Shown piece after piece: positions 33,680 through 42,608 of a stretch of 43,170 nucleotides of DNA. The first letter of the stretch is position 1. The number at the start of each line of letters is the position of its first letter. Source of the DNA: Marisediminitalea oceani (GTDB taxonomy: Bacteria; Pseudomonadota; Gammaproteobacteria; Enterobacterales; Alteromonadaceae); NCBI RefSeq assembly GCF_003731635.1, contig NZ_RCUA01000024.1:1-43170 (forward strand). Direction: 5' to 3'. The notes under the pieces are model-generated. The model was not told the origin of the DNA. It saw only the letters and a program-made list of their open reading frames with translations, and did no database searches. The position numbers and the translations under genes are program-made.

Positions 33680-34437
33680 TGAATAGTCAAGAGCGTACCA
33701 TTGTAGGCAGCTTGGTGGTCTTAATGATCTTACTTTGGCTAGGGTTTGTGTGGCACCGTGACCCTGCATTCCCTGGCAGCTTTGCTGGATTTGTCGTTGG
33801 TTTGACTGCGCTGGTATTAATGTTTATTCCGTTGCTTTACATGATCATTAAACGCAACAAAGCACTAAAGAAAGTCGTGACCAAGCAAATAGCCATGCCT
33901 ACGCTGCTGCGCATTCATATTTATGCTGGAGTATTGGGACCTATTCTTGCACTCATCCATAGCGCTCATCGTTTTGATAGTGCTACTGGAGTCTCCATCA
34001 TCATCTTTATGATGGTCGTTGTGATCAGTGGGTTTGTTGGTCGGTATGTGCTAGGGCTTATTTCCTCAAATGTAAAAGAGAAAAAGCGTCAAGTGACAGA
34101 ACTCCAAGGTGCACTTTCAAGCGCCAAACAATCGCTTAAAGACGCGGTCTGCGACGTAAGATATTCGACTTTCGCCCAAACATCAGCGAGACACATTCCA
34201 TACATTGCTTTAAGTGTACCTACTTCAGCGCAAAGTAAGCTGTTTCGACAAGAGAGTAAGGTTCTATCCATTATCGATGCCATTTCTGATGTTGAATACA
34301 GCATTCTGATTCACGACACTGCGAAAACTTGGTTTGCTCGTTGGTTGAAGTTTCATATCGTGATTTCGATAACGCTCTATGGCGTATTGTTCTTTCACAT
34401 TTTCAGCGAAGTTTATTTTGGACTACGCTGGTTATGA
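33679..34437 (+). CDS. Four-helix b-type-cytochrome-like membrane protein
   Basis: 252 residues, GTG start. Helices: about 8-25, 33-57, 75-95 with His in HIYAGVLGPILALIHSAHRF, 98-120, and a last helix KFHIVISITLYGVLFFHIF. Two His in each of two helices, spaced about 13-14 residues, suit two stacked b hemes. A soluble loop of about 125-215 separates the last helix. This resembles ferric-reductase and NapC/DsrM-like quinone or heme membrane proteins, but no named family is certain. It sits between the FAD/2Fe-2S reductase and the seven-heme cytochrome, overlapping both, as an electron carrier across the membrane. Confidence 0.7.
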   Translation: MNSQERTIVGSLVVLMILLWLGFVWHRDPAFPGSFAGFVVGLTALVLMFIPLLYMIIKRNKALKKVVTKQIAMPTLLRIHIYAGVLGPILALIHSAHRFDSATGVSIIIFMMVVVISGFVGRYVLGLISSNVKEKKRQVTELQGALSSAKQSLKDAVCDVRYSTFAQTSARHIPYIALSVPTSAQSKLFRQESKVLSIIDAISDVEYSILIHDTAKTWFARWLKFHIVISITLYGVLFFHIFSEVYFGLRWL

Positions 34438-35228
34438 TCAAGTGGATAATAGTTATTCTGGGCTTAGTTGCAGCGGGCTTTGGTGTTAGCCATTTTTTTC
34501 ACACACCAGAGGATCTTGCAAAAATTCCGTGGGAACAAATGGTAGAGCCTGGTTCACTGAGCAAAGCGCATGCGTTTTTGGCGGATGACTGCTTGAGTTG
34601 TCACACGCCAGTAGAAGGCGTTGAGCGCGACAAGTGTGTCGCCTGTCATGCAAATGATACCCATATCGTCGCGCGTCAACCTACTGCGTTTCACGCCGAC
34701 ATAACAGAATGTGCTAGTTGTCATACTGAGCATCAAGGTGAGGATGCTAAGATTTCACTGATGAACCATATTGCATTGGTCGATATTGGGTTCAATATGC
34801 TCCCCAACCCAAACGTGCCATTTGACGAAGGCGCAGCCACGATGGCTTTTTTAGAAAATGTTCTAGCGAATAAGCAAACGGCTGATCCCCTATTTGTGCA
34901 TCCCGACGTCAGTGATAAAGAAGCATTATTGAATTGTTCACAGTGCCACAGCAACGATGATCGCCACTTCACGTTGTTCGGAGAGGATTGCGTGCAATGC
35001 CACAGTACAGACAAGTGGTCACTGCCGACGTTTATTCACCCCTCGAGTCAATCTCGTGATTGCAATCAATGTCATGAAGCGCCGCCCAGTCACTACATGC
35101 AACATTTTAAAATGATTTCCGCCAAAGTCGCTGGCGAGCCAAAAGCCAAAGTGGAGGCGTGTTATGCCTGTCATCAATCGACTTCCTGGAACGATATTAA
35201 GCGTGCCGGCTGGTACAAGCATCATTAA
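34434..35228 (+). CDS. Membrane-anchored seven-heme cytochrome c
   Basis: 264 residues from ATG 34434 (ATGA overlap with the previous stop); a frame opening at 34329 lies inside the previous gene. An N-terminal helix (WIIVILGLVAAGFGVSHFF) anchors it. Seven CxxCH heme sites are visible in order: CLSCH (from Cys53), CVACH (Cys68), CASCH, CSQCH, CVQCH, CNQCH, CYACH. Extra His residues (HIVARQ, HPDVSD, HYMQHF) can serve as second ligands. This is a periplasmic multiheme electron carrier of the cytochrome c3/c7-like class. It would pass electrons from the b-type protein to an outside or periplasmic acceptor. Confidence 0.88.
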   Translation: MIKWIIVILGLVAAGFGVSHFFHTPEDLAKIPWEQMVEPGSLSKAHAFLADDCLSCHTPVEGVERDKCVACHANDTHIVARQPTAFHADITECASCHTEHQGEDAKISLMNHIALVDIGFNMLPNPNVPFDEGAATMAFLENVLANKQTADPLFVHPDVSDKEALLNCSQCHSNDDRHFTLFGEDCVQCHSTDKWSLPTFIHPSSQSRDCNQCHEAPPSHYMQHFKMISAKVAGEPKAKVEACYACHQSTSWNDIKRAGWYKHH

Positions 35229-35240
35229 GGGGGAGAAACT

Positions 35241-36464
35241 GTGATCACAAATTCCATTGCGCTGGCAACCTCACTGTTGGTAGCAATAGTATTGTTTCTG
35301 CCTCGCCTACGACAATCTGTCCAATGGCGAGCAACAGTCACCCCGTTGGCTTCAATAATTGGCAGTGGCTTTTTGATCATTGCACCACTGCTGCATTCGG
35401 TGATGGGCAAATGGGCGCTGCTGGGCATTATTCTGTTGTCCATTCTGGCATATACGTTGGGTTCGGTCATTCGCTTCAATATACGTCACGCAGAGCCTGA
35501 GCTTGCTCGCAATCCCCACGGCAGTATCGCAACGCTTGAGAAAGCCAGTCAATGGGCACTTGGCGCTGCCTATGCGATTTCCGTGGCGTTTTACATTAGC
35601 TTGTTTGCCGCATTTGTCTTTGACCGCTTGGCTATCGCTGATACAACACTCATTAAATTGTTTACCAGTGGGCTGCTTGTCATCATTATGCTGGTCGCTT
35701 GGCTTCGCGGTGCGAGAGGGCTAGAGACCATCGAGCTATTCGCGGTAACCATTAAGTTGGCGATTATTGTGGGTGTGCTTGTCGCGCTGGCAACCTACGA
35801 CATACAAGTCCAAAGTGCGTGGTTTAAACACGAAGCGATACAATCCCTCAGCCATTTTGAAACCCTTAGTATGCTCGCGGGTATGCTCATGGTTACGCAA
35901 GGGTTTGAGACAACGCGCTTCATGGGCAGTAACTACAATGCAGAGCAGCGCATTAAAGCAGGGCGATATGCCCAGTGGATTGCCATTTTTCTTTACGCTG
36001 TGTTTATTGGTTTAACCTGTCCCATATTTCTCGATTTTCCGATAACCGAACTGAATGAAACCACCATTAGTTATACCCTGGGTCAAGCCATTTGGGTATT
36101 GCCCATATTATTGTTAGTGGCAGCGACAGCAAGTCAGTTAAGCGCCGCATTGGCCGATACTATCGGTGGCGGAGGACTGCTAAAAGAACTCTTCCACTTA
36201 CCCATATCTCCTCAGTTTTACTATGTTCTGGTTATCGCGATTGCAGGCATATTAGTTTGGTCATCCAACGTATTTGAAATCATTAATCTCGCGTCAAAGG
36301 GATTTGCACTGTATTACCTTATACAAACACTCATCGCATTCAAGCTAGTACTACTGCGCCCCAAAGAACAACGCTTCAAATCGCTTCAATTGCTTGGTCT
36401 TTGCGCGATTGTTGTTTCCTTATCCTTTGTGATTGGCTGGTCGATACCAGCACAGCACAGTTAA
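35241..36464 (+). CDS. APC-superfamily-like permease
   Basis: 407 residues, GTG start preceded by GGGGGAG. About eleven hydrophobic helices; the glycine-rich first helix has IIGSGFLIIAPLLHS, as in amino acid/polyamine/organocation transporters, and HGSIATLEKASQWALGAAYA follows. It also has a GFETTRFMGSNY loop with an Arg, and ends after FVIGWSIP. The substrate cannot be told. It is 12 bases after the seven-heme cytochrome gene. The 16 bases after its stop lead straight into a truncated hypF, so this may be an old deletion edge. Confidence 0.7.
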   Translation: MITNSIALATSLLVAIVLFLPRLRQSVQWRATVTPLASIIGSGFLIIAPLLHSVMGKWALLGIILLSILAYTLGSVIRFNIRHAEPELARNPHGSIATLEKASQWALGAAYAISVAFYISLFAAFVFDRLAIADTTLIKLFTSGLLVIIMLVAWLRGARGLETIELFAVTIKLAIIVGVLVALATYDIQVQSAWFKHEAIQSLSHFETLSMLAGMLMVTQGFETTRFMGSNYNAEQRIKAGRYAQWIAIFLYAVFIGLTCPIFLDFPITELNETTISYTLGQAIWVLPILLLVAATASQLSAALADTIGGGGLLKELFHLPISPQFYYVLVIAIAGILVWSSNVFEIINLASKGFALYYLIQTLIAFKLVLLRPKEQRFKSLQLLGLCAIVVSLSFVIGWSIPAQHS

Positions 36465-36480
36465 TAGAGGACAGAGGCTA

Positions 36481-36765
36481 ATGCAATCCGCAAAAACATG
36501 TTCGCCAGCAGTTCGCGTCGCAAATTTTCACGCATCACTCATTGAAACTGCGTGGGAGTTAACCCAGCGTTGTCGCAAAAAGTATGATTTCAAACATATT
36601 GGTTTGGCCGGAGGCGTCTTCCAAAACCGCATTTTATGCGATGGCCTAGCTGAACGTTTTGCACAATCAGACATTCCTGTTGTTATCCCAAGCAGTTTAC
36701 CTTTAAACGATGCAGCAATAAGTGTCGGGCAAATTCACGAATATTGCTCAAGGAGATCATCATGA
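36481..36765 (+). pseudogene. hypF: HypF C-terminal fragment, still with start and ribosome site
   Basis: 94 codons from ATG 36481, after GAGGACAGAGG. From VRVANFHASLIETAW on, through HIGLAGGVFQNRILCDGL to SSLPLNDAAISVGQIHEY, it matches the end of the Kae1-like carbamoyltransferase domain of HypF. The acylphosphatase, zinc-finger and YrdC domains, about 650 residues, are absent. It cannot do the complete HypF reaction. The frame overlaps hypE by ATGA, the native operon spacing, so the break is only on the 5' side. It may be a leftover that keeps hypE translated. Confidence 0.8.
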
Positions 36766-37814
36766 AAGGCATAGAGCGTAATAATCGAGCATCATCAGAA
36801 CCGTTGGACACCGATACTATTCGGTTAGCGCAAGGCAATGGTGGAATATTGACCAAAAAACTTATTAATGATGTGTTTAAAAATACTGCCAATAAAGAAC
36901 TAGATCTGCTACACGACGCGGCTTCGGTAACCTTCGCAGGTCCCTTTCTGAGTATGACAACCGATAGCTTCGTTGTCTCACCTTACACATTTCCAGGTGG
37001 CAATGTGGGGGCATTAAGTATTTACGGTACCGTGAATGATCTGGCTGTCGTTGGCGCGACCCCTCGGTATATCAGTACTGCATTCATTATTGAAGAAGGC
37101 TTTTCGATGACGGCTCTCAAGGAGGTTGTCCATAAAATGCATCAAGCTGCTGTAGAAACCAATGTGTCCATAATAACGGGAGATACTAAAGTCGTTCCAA
37201 AGGGATTCGGTGGTGGCGTTTATATCAATACAACGGGTGTGGGTGACAGCCAAGAAACACCAATTTGGGATACGAGTCTTATAAGGCCGGGCGATCATGT
37301 ACTTGTCAGTGGCTCTGTTGGCGATCACGGTGCTTGCGTATTACTGGCGCGTGAGGACTATGGGTTGCATGGCCAATTAAAGTCCGACTGTGCCAGCGTT
37401 TTCCCGTTAGTCAATGCAATCAGAGACTTAGAAGGCGTTCGTTTTGTCCGAGACCCAACGCGTGGAGGACTATCAGTGTTACTCCATGACGTGGCAACTG
37501 AAACGGGTTTCAATATCGAGCTAATTGAAAATAACATTCCGGTGCGTCCAGAGGTCGCAAGCGTGTGTGACATTCTAGGCTTTGATCCTTTCGTTTTGGC
37601 TTGTGAGGGACGCGTTATTGCAATTGTCAGTCCCGATATTAGCAGCGAAGTACTCACTCATTGGCGGGGTATAAAAAACGGTGAAAATGCCCAACATATT
37701 GGTGTTATATCAAAAAATACAGACTTAAAGGGCCGCGTGTCGATTATTACGCCAATGGGAGGGCGACGCTTCATGAGTGAACTTGAAGATGAGCCACTTC
37801 CACGGATCTGTTGA
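36762..37814 (+). CDS. hypE: HypE, hydrogenase cyanide-ligand maturation protein
   Basis: 350 residues, full length. It has an AAGGAG ribosome site inside the hypF remnant. PurM-like fold: KLINDVFKNTANKELD, TDSFVVSPYTFPGGNVGALS, GTVNDLAVVGATPRYIS, ITGDTKVVPKG, RDPTRGGLSVLLHDV, and the canonical C-terminal tail ending PRIC, whose Cys carries the thiocyanate that becomes Fe-CN. All motifs are intact. It normally needs HypF and works with HypC and HypD. No hydrogenase subunit or other hyp gene is in the window. It either serves a hydrogenase elsewhere or is a survivor of a lost cluster. Confidence 0.92.
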   Translation: MKGIERNNRASSEPLDTDTIRLAQGNGGILTKKLINDVFKNTANKELDLLHDAASVTFAGPFLSMTTDSFVVSPYTFPGGNVGALSIYGTVNDLAVVGATPRYISTAFIIEEGFSMTALKEVVHKMHQAAVETNVSIITGDTKVVPKGFGGGVYINTTGVGDSQETPIWDTSLIRPGDHVLVSGSVGDHGACVLLAREDYGLHGQLKSDCASVFPLVNAIRDLEGVRFVRDPTRGGLSVLLHDVATETGFNIELIENNIPVRPEVASVCDILGFDPFVLACEGRVIAIVSPDISSEVLTHWRGIKNGENAQHIGVISKNTDLKGRVSIITPMGGRRFMSELEDEPLPRIC

Positions 37815-37825
37815 AGGTTTAGGTG

Positions 37826-37856
37826 TTGACCTGTGAGCGGCTCACAGGTTTATCGT
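37826..37856 (+). promoter_or_regulatory. MerR-type promoter with perfect operator palindrome
   Basis: TTGACC at 37826-37831, 19-base spacer, TATCGT at 37851-37856. Inside lies a perfect dyad: ACCTGTGAGC (37829-37838), one central G, GCTCACAGGT (37840-37849). Spacer length and symmetry are those of metal-responsive MerR promoters. It drives the merR-copA operon, so the regulator controls its own gene. Confidence 0.8.
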
Positions 37857-37860
37857 ATGA

Positions 37861-37890
37861 AGGTGAGAGTAAAACATAGGATTAAAGGCG
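37861..37890 (+). repeat. Diverged copy of the 29.9-kb MerR-type promoter region
   Basis: GGTGAGAGTAAAACATAGG at 37862-37880 and ATTAA after it match the 29909-29932 site at most positions, including ACATAGGATTAA exactly (37874-37885 and 29921-29932). The -35 hexamer is not kept here. This is either a second regulator site or the trace of an earlier duplication of an operon front. Confidence 0.45.
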
Positions 37891-37933
37891 TGTTGTAGCA
37901 GCACAACTATGTTGATAAAGAAGGGGGTTTAAA

Positions 37934-38344
37934 ATGCGGGTAAAACAAATAGCAGATGCACTAGATATTAGCGTTGATACCGTACGCTATTATACGCGCA
38001 TTGGACTTTTGGTCCCAAATAGATCCCACAATGGATACAAGTATTATCGGCCGGCGGATGTGACGCGACTACGATTCATTTTAAGTGCTCGGTCACTAGG
38101 TTTTTCGGTCAATGATATTAAAGAGATCCTAGTTACATCTTCACAAACCAATGCGCCGTGTCCAACGGTAAGGCGTCTTATTGAAAAGAGGTTGAAAGAG
38201 ACTGAACAGCGGTATCAGGACATGCATGAACTTAGAGAGCGCATGCGCTTAGCCACTTCAGAGTGGCAAAACAAACCCGATCAACCTCCAACGGCCGATA
38301 CGATATGCCATTTAATTGAAGGTTTCACAGCGCTTAAGTCATAA
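37934..38344 (+). CDS. MerR-family metal-responsive regulator
   Basis: 136 residues. N-terminal winged helix VKQIADALDISVDTVRYYTR with the RIGLLVP wing, then the long dimer helix (about 80-115). Candidate metal ligands are Cys in NAPCPTVRRL and Cys-His in ICHLIEGF, placed like those of the CadR/ZntR/CueR group but with their own spacing. In the metal-free state it would repress, and in the bound state untwist, the 19-bp-spacer promoter upstream. First gene of the copA operon. Copper is the likely signal given the neighbours, but zinc, cadmium or lead cannot be excluded. Confidence 0.85.
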   Translation: MRVKQIADALDISVDTVRYYTRIGLLVPNRSHNGYKYYRPADVTRLRFILSARSLGFSVNDIKEILVTSSQTNAPCPTVRRLIEKRLKETEQRYQDMHELRERMRLATSEWQNKPDQPPTADTICHLIEGFTALKS

Positions 38345-38368
38345 CAAGGTTTAAATAGGGAGTGGTTT

Positions 38369-40717
38369 ATGAATTCTAAAACAGACAGTGCGAAAGCACA
38401 TGGGTGTTGTAGTGGCGGCGATAAAACATCAACTGCGAACGAAGCGGTTGACACTAAAACGCAGACCAGACAGGTGTCTTCCGATGCAGGCGAGATACAA
38501 CTTAATATTCAAGGGGCGAGTTGTGCCAGTTGCGTCACTAAAATTGAAATAGCCTTAAAACAAGTCGCAGGCGTCACCAGCGCAGAAATGAACTTTGCAC
38601 AGCGTACAGTGCTTATCAATGGTAATGCCTCGCCAAGCGAACTGGTTGGTGCGGTAGAAGAAGCTGGGTATAACGCAACGCTGGCAAATGCCGATTCTGA
38701 TGAGGCTGCCATTGAAGAAAAAGAGCAAGCGGATTGGGCATATTATAAAAAGCTAATGCGACACATGGTCATCGCATTGTCGCTTGGAGTACCGCTCATG
38801 ATCTATGGTTTGGTAACCGGGGAAATGAGCGTCAACACGACCACGGAGCGAATTGTATGGTTGATTATTGGGCTCATGACATTAGGTGTCATGGTGTTCT
38901 CTGGTCGGCATTTTTATGTGGGTGCATGGAATTCGTTTAAAAATCATTCGGCCAATATGGATACTTTGATAGCCTTGGGTACAGGAACCGCCTGGTTGTA
39001 CTCGATGACAGTTGTGTTCTTCCCGGGCTATGTCCCTGAAATGGCACGACATGTTTATTTTGAGGCAACCGCTATGATCATCGGCCTAATTAATTTAGGC
39101 CTGGCCCTTGAGATCAAAGCACGCGGTAAAACCTCAGAGGCCATTAAAAGGCTGATAGGCTTGCAAGCCAAGACTGCACGTGTCATCCGAGATGGCGATG
39201 ATATTGATATTCCTATTGAAGATGTTTTGCTCAATGATCTTATCCGGGTTCGACCCGGAGAACGCATTTCTGTGGATGGTGTAGTCGTCGAGGGCCAAAC
39301 CAGTATTGATGAATCAATGCTAACGGGTGAGCCTATGCCAATTGAGAAGCGAAAAGACGATGAGGTTGTGGCCGGTACCATCAACAAATCAGGCTCTATC
39401 GTCTTTCGGGCAGAACGCGTGGGAAAAGACACCGCGCTAGCTCAGATCATCAACATGGTAAAACGTGCACAAAATTCAAAACCACCTATTGGTCGATTGG
39501 CAGATGTTATTTCTGCCTATTTCGTGCCGGTTGTTATGATCATTGCCGTAATGAGCGCACTAGCGTGGCTCAATTTTGGTCCGGCTCCCGAGGTTGCCTT
39601 CGCAATCGTGTCAGCAACCACGGTACTGATTATTGCATGTCCTTGCGCATTAGGTTTAGCCACGCCGATGTCGGTCATGGTGGGGGTTGGCAAGGCGGCT
39701 GAAGCAGGCGTACTTATCCGCAACGGTGAAGCGCTGCAATCTGCTTCGAAAATTACCACAATGGTATTAGATAAGACCGGCACCATAACAGAGGGGGCGC
39801 CTAAAGTTACCGACGTTGTTATTGCGTCAGCTCACAATCAAGATGACGTGCTTTCGTTAGCTGCAAGCCTGGAGTCGGGTTCCGAACACCCACTCGCAAT
39901 GGCGATCGTTGAATCAGCGAAAGAGCAAGGTGTGCCGATCCACTCGGTGACTGATTTTGAGTCCATTGCAGGGAAGGGCGTAGCGGCAACACTGAATTCT
40001 CAGCGTTTGCTATTTGGCAATGAAAAATTGATGAAAGAAAAATCAATAGAACTTCATCATTACGTTGATAAAGCGCAGAGGCTGGCCGCAGAGGCTAAAA
40101 CCCCAATGTATTTCGCGATTGATTCAAAATTAGTTGCCGTCATTGCTGTTGCCGATCCAATAAAATCAGACTCAATAGATGCGATTAACCGCCTACAGCA
40201 CAACGGAATACGTGTGGTGATGTTGACGGGGGACAATCGTATGACTGCAAAAGCCGTTGCTCGAAAGGCGGGGATTGTTGATTACGTTGCTGAAGTGATG
40301 CCAGAAGATAAAGCAAACAAAGTGCTCGAACTTCAACGTGAGGGTGAAATCGTCGGAATGACCGGCGATGGGATCAATGATGCGCCCGCCTTAGCCCATG
40401 CCAACGTCGGATTTGCTATCGGAACAGGCACTGATGTCGCAATAGAAAGTGCAGATATCACGTTGATGCGAGGCTCCTTACATGGGTTAGCGGATGCGAT
40501 TGCAGTGAGTAAGGCAACGCTGAGAAACATAAAGCAGAATCTCTTCGGAGCATTTATCTATAACGTCGCGGGGATCCCATTTGCTGCAGGTGTTTTTTAT
40601 CCATTTTTAGGCTTACTACTTAGCCCAGTAATTGCCGGTGCAGCGATGGCATTCTCGTCGTTAACGGTAGTGACCAACGCGAATCGATTACGTTTATTCA
40701 AAGCTAAAGAGCACTAG
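38369..40717 (+). CDS. copA: CopA-like Cu(I) P1B-type ATPase
   Basis: 782 residues. N-terminal extension with a HGCCSGG motif (Cys13-Cys14). One HMA domain with Cys52-x-x-Cys55 in GASCASCV. Membrane helices start at about 130; the ion path has Cys424-Pro-Cys426 (CPCALG), phosphorylation Asp468 in DKTGTITEG, the SEHPLA motif, TGDN, and hinge [11 protein letters not shown]. The late helices have the YN and MxxSS signatures ([16 protein letters not shown]) used by Cu(I) pumps. It exports copper from the cytoplasm. Starts 24 bases after merR with no promoter between, so it is co-transcribed. Confidence 0.93.
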   Translation: MNSKTDSAKAHGCCSGGDKTSTANEAVDTKTQTRQVSSDAGEIQLNIQGASCASCVTKIEIALKQVAGVTSAEMNFAQRTVLINGNASPSELVGAVEEAGYNATLANADSDEAAIEEKEQADWAYYKKLMRHMVIALSLGVPLMIYGLVTGEMSVNTTTERIVWLIIGLMTLGVMVFSGRHFYVGAWNSFKNHSANMDTLIALGTGTAWLYSMTVVFFPGYVPEMARHVYFEATAMIIGLINLGLALEIKARGKTSEAIKRLIGLQAKTARVIRDGDDIDIPIEDVLLNDLIRVRPGERISVDGVVVEGQTSIDESMLTGEPMPIEKRKDDEVVAGTINKSGSIVFRAERVGKDTALAQIINMVKRAQNSKPPIGRLADVISAYFVPVVMIIAVMSALAWLNFGPAPEVAFAIVSATTVLIIACPCALGLATPMSVMVGVGKAAEAGVLIRNGEALQSASKITTMVLDKTGTITEGAPKVTDVVIASAHNQDDVLSLAASLESGSEHPLAMAIVESAKEQGVPIHSVTDFESIAGKGVAATLNSQRLLFGNEKLMKEKSIELHHYVDKAQRLAAEAKTPMYFAIDSKLVAVIAVADPIKSDSIDAINRLQHNGIRVVMLTGDNRMTAKAVARKAGIVDYVAEVMPEDKANKVLELQREGEIVGMTGDGINDAPALAHANVGFAIGTGTDVAIESADITLMRGSLHGLADAIAVSKATLRNIKQNLFGAFIYNVAGIPFAAGVFYPFLGLLLSPVIAGAAMAFSSLTVVTNANRLRLFKAKEH

Positions 40718-40729
40718 GAGAACCTAAAG

Positions 40730-41083
40730 ATGATGTGGATTAATTTGATAGGGTTAGTCGTGATTGGGCTTATTGTTTGGTGGTTTTGGCTTTACCAAAC
40801 AAAGTCAACTGAAGTACGAGACGGCAGCATCGAAGTCCGCGTGAAAGATGGCGTGTATCAACCTGCCAATATCACAGTGCCCGCGAATGAGTCTGTACAA
40901 CTGATGTTCTACAGAGAAGATGCGACTCCCTGTGCGGAAACACTACTAATACCCGAGTTGGAGATCAGTGAAACATTAGTGCTTAACCAGCGTGTGATGG
41001 TCACTATTCCCCCCCAAAAGGCAGGTCGCTATCCGTTTCATTGTCAGATGCAAATGTACCGTGGCACTTTGGTGATCAAGTGA
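40730..41083 (+). CDS. Membrane-anchored cupredoxin-like protein
   Basis: 117 residues, ATG at 40730 with AGGAGAA before it. One N-terminal helix (LIGLVVIGLIVWWFWLYQ), then a cupredoxin beta sandwich: VYQPANITVPANESVQLMFY, Cys in DATPCAETLLIP, and the C-terminal metal loop FHCQMQMYRG with His, Cys and two Met. This is the layout of single-domain Cupredoxin_1 proteins often coded next to CopA. It probably receives copper in the periplasm. It is 12 bases after copA. Confidence 0.8.
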   Translation: MMWINLIGLVVIGLIVWWFWLYQTKSTEVRDGSIEVRVKDGVYQPANITVPANESVQLMFYREDATPCAETLLIPELEISETLVLNQRVMVTIPPQKAGRYPFHCQMQMYRGTLVIK

Positions 41084-41129
41084 TTTACCGTTTTCTGAAA
41101 ACTTAAACGACACAAAAGCGAGGTGTATT

Positions 41130-41453
41130 GTGAATAAACAAAAATTACCTTTTTGGCGCACCCCCAGTGGTTGGTCCGCCATCGGACTTATAGCGGCGGC
41201 AAGCTATTTCTTGTTTGTCGAGCATGGTGAACATGTTTTCCCGTATTTACCATACTTGATCCTGCTGCTATGCCCGGTGATGCATATCTTTATGCACGGA
41301 AGTCATGGTAAAGGGCATGAGACACATGCTAACGACGAGCAAACATTTAAAGAGCAAACCGAAGACAATGATCAATACAGACAAGGTTATATCGAAGGGT
41401 TAGAGCAGGCACGCAAGGAAAAACGTAAAATGGAGAGCGACAATGCACGGTGA
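41130..41453 (+). CDS. DUF2933-type small membrane protein
   Basis: 107 residues, GTG start with a GCGAGG site. One or two helices (GWSAIGLIAAASYFLFVEHG; YLPYLILLLCPVMHIFMHG) carry the HGEH and HxxMHG pattern of DUF2933 proteins, which accompany copper and silver operons. The tail is charged and helical (EQTEDNDQYRQGYIEGLEQA). His and Met residues in the loop may bind metal. The stop overlaps the start of the next gene by 11 bases. Confidence 0.75.
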   Translation: MNKQKLPFWRTPSGWSAIGLIAAASYFLFVEHGEHVFPYLPYLILLLCPVMHIFMHGSHGKGHETHANDEQTFKEQTEDNDQYRQGYIEGLEQARKEKRKMESDNAR

Positions 41454-42096
41454 ATCAGATTATGGGCTTTGGACGTTAGTCATCATTAACTCCGCAATAT
41501 TTATCTTTTTTGCGTTTAGTTTCGTCAAGCCGAAGTCAAAAACAGACTGGCGAAGCTTAGGCGTATTTTCCGCTTTTATCGTGGCGTTATTTACTGAAAT
41601 GTATGGTTTCCCGCTCACTATCTATTTTTTGTCCGGTTGGTTAGCCGAAAGTTACCCAGGCGTAGATTTTTTAAGTCACGAAAATGGTCACTTGTGGCAT
41701 ACACTGTTGGGGTTATCTGGCGATGCGCATTGGGATGTACTGCACATCTTAAGTAATGTTCTCATCGTTTTAGGATTCTTTGTTTTATCTGCTTCGTGGA
41801 ATGTCCTGCATCACGCGCAAAAAACGAGCAGCTTAGCGACCAGCGGTTGGTACGCACGTTGTCGGCATCCCCAATATGTTGCCTTCATTGTGATCATGTT
41901 TGGCTTTTTACTGCAATGGCCAACACTACCCACTTTGCTCATGTTTCCCATTCTCATTGTTGTCTATGTTCGACTGGCCAAACGCGAAGAGCAGCACGCC
42001 GAAACTGAGTTTGGTGATACCTATAGGCAATATAAGCAAGCCACGCCAGGTTGGTTCCCACGATTTCTCAATTCAAACGTTTCAAGCCCCGTGTAA
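41443..42096 (+). CDS. Isoprenylcysteine carboxyl methyltransferase-like membrane protein
   Basis: 217 residues, about five helices. The C-terminal SAM-binding region is typical of the ICMT/PEMT group: SGWYARCRHPQYVAFIVIMF with the RHP motif, then RLAKREEQHAETEFGDTYRQ. Such proteins are common in metal and lipid-modification operons and are often annotated only as methyltransferase family. The substrate is not known. It overlaps the DUF2933 gene, and the two are often paired. Confidence 0.8.
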   Translation: MHGESDYGLWTLVIINSAIFIFFAFSFVKPKSKTDWRSLGVFSAFIVALFTEMYGFPLTIYFLSGWLAESYPGVDFLSHENGHLWHTLLGLSGDAHWDVLHILSNVLIVLGFFVLSASWNVLHHAQKTSSLATSGWYARCRHPQYVAFIVIMFGFLLQWPTLPTLLMFPILIVVYVRLAKREEQHAETEFGDTYRQYKQATPGWFPRFLNSNVSSPV

Positions 42097-42106
42097 GGAT
42101 TACAAA

Positions 42107-42559
42107 ATGAAGAAAGCATTAGTTTCAATATTGTTTGTCGCAGGCGTTTTATCCGCTACCTTTACGAGTGCTCAGACATCCATGAGTGCCGATGAGATGT
42201 TACGCAGTAACGAGCGCGTCATGGATGCATTAATGCAACGCATCCAACGGATCAATGACGTTTCTGAGAGGCAAACGTTGATTGTTGAGCATATGAAGAT
42301 GATGGATACCTACTTAACGAGTATTGAGAAGAGGATCCAAAGTGAATCTAATACTGAACAAAAGATACGATTAAAAGAGACATATAGAAAAGGCCTGCAA
42401 AGAAGTCTTGTTCTTATCGAAAGCGGCATATCAGCAAGCGACATTGTTGTGATGGGGAACTCGATAGATGAACATTTGTTGTTAATAGAACAAAGAATGA
42501 CAGTTTTACAATCGTTAATGCAGCAAGTGGTTAATGCCAATAGCGTTTTAAGCAATTAG
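42107..42559 (+). CDS. Secreted helical protein, unknown
   Basis: 150 residues from ATG 42107, TAAGGAT upstream; a longer frame from 41900 lies within the previous gene and is rejected. Signal peptide 1-22 (KALVSILFVAGVLSATFTSA). The rest is helix-rich with many Arg, Gln and Met residues: NERVMDALMQRIQRINDVSE, HMKMMDTYLTSIEKRIQSES, LLIEQRMTVLQSLMQQV. It may be a four-helix bundle binding metal through Met and His (EHMKMMD). No family is recognised; placement in the merR-copA operon suggests copper. Confidence 0.6.
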   Translation: MKKALVSILFVAGVLSATFTSAQTSMSADEMLRSNERVMDALMQRIQRINDVSERQTLIVEHMKMMDTYLTSIEKRIQSESNTEQKIRLKETYRKGLQRSLVLIESGISASDIVVMGNSIDEHLLLIEQRMTVLQSLMQQVVNANSVLSN

Positions 42560-42608
42560 AGACGTGACTGACATAACTGTGTAGGCAATTAATTTATAGG
42601 AGAAAAGT

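Noticed and set aside
34329..34433. Longer start for the seven-heme cytochrome
   Set aside because: It runs in the coding region of the b-type protein; the ATGA overlap start at 34434 leads straight into the anchor helix.
36762..37814. HypE as a selenophosphate synthetase or thiamine-phosphate kinase (same fold)
   Set aside because: The PRIC C-terminus and the hypF remnant directly upstream identify HypE.
41090..41102. GTTTTC-T-GAAAAC palindrome as a terminator
   Set aside because: It is short, lacks a T tract and lies between closely spaced co-directional genes.
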